Below, piece by piece: positions 7,011-7,593 of a stretch of 7,593 nt of DNA. Numbering within the stretch: position 1 is the stretch's first letter; every line of letters starts with the position of its first letter. Under the pieces are notes generated by a model. That model searched no databases and had not been told where the DNA came from. It was given only the letters and a program-made list of their open reading frames with translations. Origin of the DNA: Planctomycetota bacterium (GTDB lineage Bacteria; Planctomycetota; Phycisphaerae; UBA1845; PWPN01); assembly GCA_020346805.1 (NCBI GenBank), contig CP070790.1, positions 3,088,450 through 3,096,042 on the forward strand. Direction: 5' to 3'. A program made the translations under genes and the position numbers.

Positions 7011-7593
7011 CTAACATCCCGGCGACTTATTCGCTCCGTTCATACATCCCTCCAGTATGGCAAAATCGTTCTCATCCACGTCTAAGTCCGAATCCAGGTC
7101 GGCAATCTCGCATCCCTCTCCGTATAAGGTACCATCGCCGGATAAACAGATCTGGAAAAGCCCGAAATCTTCATGGTCCACATCCCCATCCCGATCAAGA
7201 TCGCTGGGTACGGTCACGATCGCCACCGAAATCATCACCGACGTCGTACCGGTAAGGCCGTTGTCGTCGGTAACCGTAAGCCTGGCAATATAGTCGTCCT
7301 CCGTAAGGTAAGTATAACTATCGGTAACGGCTGTGCTGTCCACTGTACCGTCGTTGTCGAAATCCCATTCATAGCCGACGATGGTTCCGTCCGGATCGGA
7401 GGAATTGGAGGCGTCGAAGTTCACCTCCAGCGGAGGTTGCCCGCTGGTTGGTACCGCATCGATAACCGCCACCGGAAACCACAGGGGCTGTACGTCAGAA
7501 ACGCGGATTATGTCCAGATAGAAGATATCGCTTGGGCCACCATAGATACGGAAGTCGGCAGCCGAATTCTGGCGGTTACCGAAATAGGCATCG
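7011..7593 (-). CDS. Gene D: carboxy-terminal part of a secreted protein with jelly-roll end, PKD domain and dockerin-like tail (5' end cut by window)
   Basis: 193 residues are visible before a TAG stop. The frame stays open to the right edge, so the start lies outside and any internal GTG/ATG should not be taken as the start. Visible residues 1-31 are the end of the beta-sandwich also found in gene C (D-A-Y-F-G-N-R-Q-N, A-D-F-R-I-Y-G-G, F-Y-L-D). Residues about 41-122 are a PKD domain: P-P-L-E-V-N-F-D-A-S-N-S, then D-P-D-G-T-I-V-G-Y-E-W-D-F-D, and a late Y-I-A-R-L-T-V-T-D-D-N-G strand. PKD domains are extracellular Ig-like folds used in binding or spacing. Residues about 130-193 are the dockerin-like tail, ending S-P-G-C. 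By analogy with C, the missing amino-terminal part may hold a signal peptide and propeller, but that cannot be seen. It is the first gene of the visible cluster. Confidence 0.92.
   Translation of the reverse strand, partial: DAYFGNRQNSAADFRIYGGPSDIFYLDIIRVSDVQPLWFPVAVIDAVPTSGQPPLEVNFDASNSSDPDGTIVGYEWDFDNDGTVDSTAVTDSYTYLTEDDYIARLTVTDDNGLTGTTSVMISVAIVTVPSDLDRDGDVDHEDFGLFQICLSGDGTLYGEGCEIADLDSDLDVDENDFAILEGCMNGANKSPGC
7014..7202 (-). other. Dockerin-like tail of gene D
   Basis: Loop 1 is D-L-D-R-D-G-D-V-D-H-E-D. Loop 2 is D-L-D-S-D-L-D-V-D-E-N-D, again with Leu at position 6. Cysteines fall after loop 1, before loop 2, in the last helix and at the end (S-P-G-C). It is closest in wording to gene C's tail: G-D-G-x-L-Y-x-E-G-C-E, and G-C-M or N-C-M near the end. 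Confidence 0.85.
7500..7592 (-). repeat. Jelly-roll end segment shared with gene C (gene D copy)
   Basis: First 31 visible residues of gene D, matching residues 527-557 of gene C at 20 positions. The match reaches the window edge, so the shared module almost certainly extends further into gene D. After this segment the genes diverge: BACON-like in C, PKD in D. Confidence 0.8.

Noticed and set aside
7011..7472. A small 153-residue protein starting at the GTG at 7472
   Set aside because: The frame is open to the window edge, and the upstream residues match the jelly-roll of gene C, so the GTG is an internal valine of a longer protein.
1..7593. Cellulosome locus
   Set aside because: Despite the dockerin-like tails, no cohesin, scaffoldin or glycoside hydrolase catalytic domain is visible, and the tails differ from classical dockerins (Leu6 in loop 2, terminal Cys).

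Overview
The window holds four protein genes, all on the minus strand and packed head to tail: D (7593 to 7011, 5' end outside the window), C (6952 to 4757), B (4616 to 1794) and A (1728 to below 1, 3' end outside). The gaps are 58, 140 and 65 nt, so the set looks like one operon read D-C-B-A, or at least a tandem cluster. I see no RNA gene, mobile element, CRISPR array, transposase or convincing terminator, and no gene on the plus strand. Plus-strand open frames are shadows of the minus-strand genes.

All four products look like large secreted modular proteins of unknown biological role. A, B and C begin with signal peptides. Each is followed by what I count as seven blade-like repeats, suggesting a seven-bladed beta-propeller: LVIVD-type repeats in B and C, and a different YNP...YLVVW repeat in A. 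The propeller is followed by beta-sandwich modules: fibronectin type III-like in A, two jelly-roll copies plus an Asp-box/Ig-like module in B, and jelly-roll plus BACON-like in C. D shows the end of the same jelly-roll as C, then a PKD domain. No catalytic domain is visible, so binding, adhesion or surface display fits better than enzymatic activity.

Every protein ends in the same roughly 63-residue tail: two Asp-rich dockerin/EF-hand-like calcium loops, four cysteines, and a PGC carboxy-terminus wherever the end is visible (B, C, D). This tail, with its F-x-x-C-x-x-G pattern after the first loop, is characteristic of Planctomycetota, particularly Phycisphaerae-like lineages. That is the basis for the suggested host. 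There is no phylogenetic marker here, so the taxon is an inference.

The most interesting aspect is the combination of one conserved carboxy-terminal cassette with varied upstream modules in adjacent genes. It looks like a family of differently tipped extracellular proteins sharing one attachment, sorting or assembly tag.
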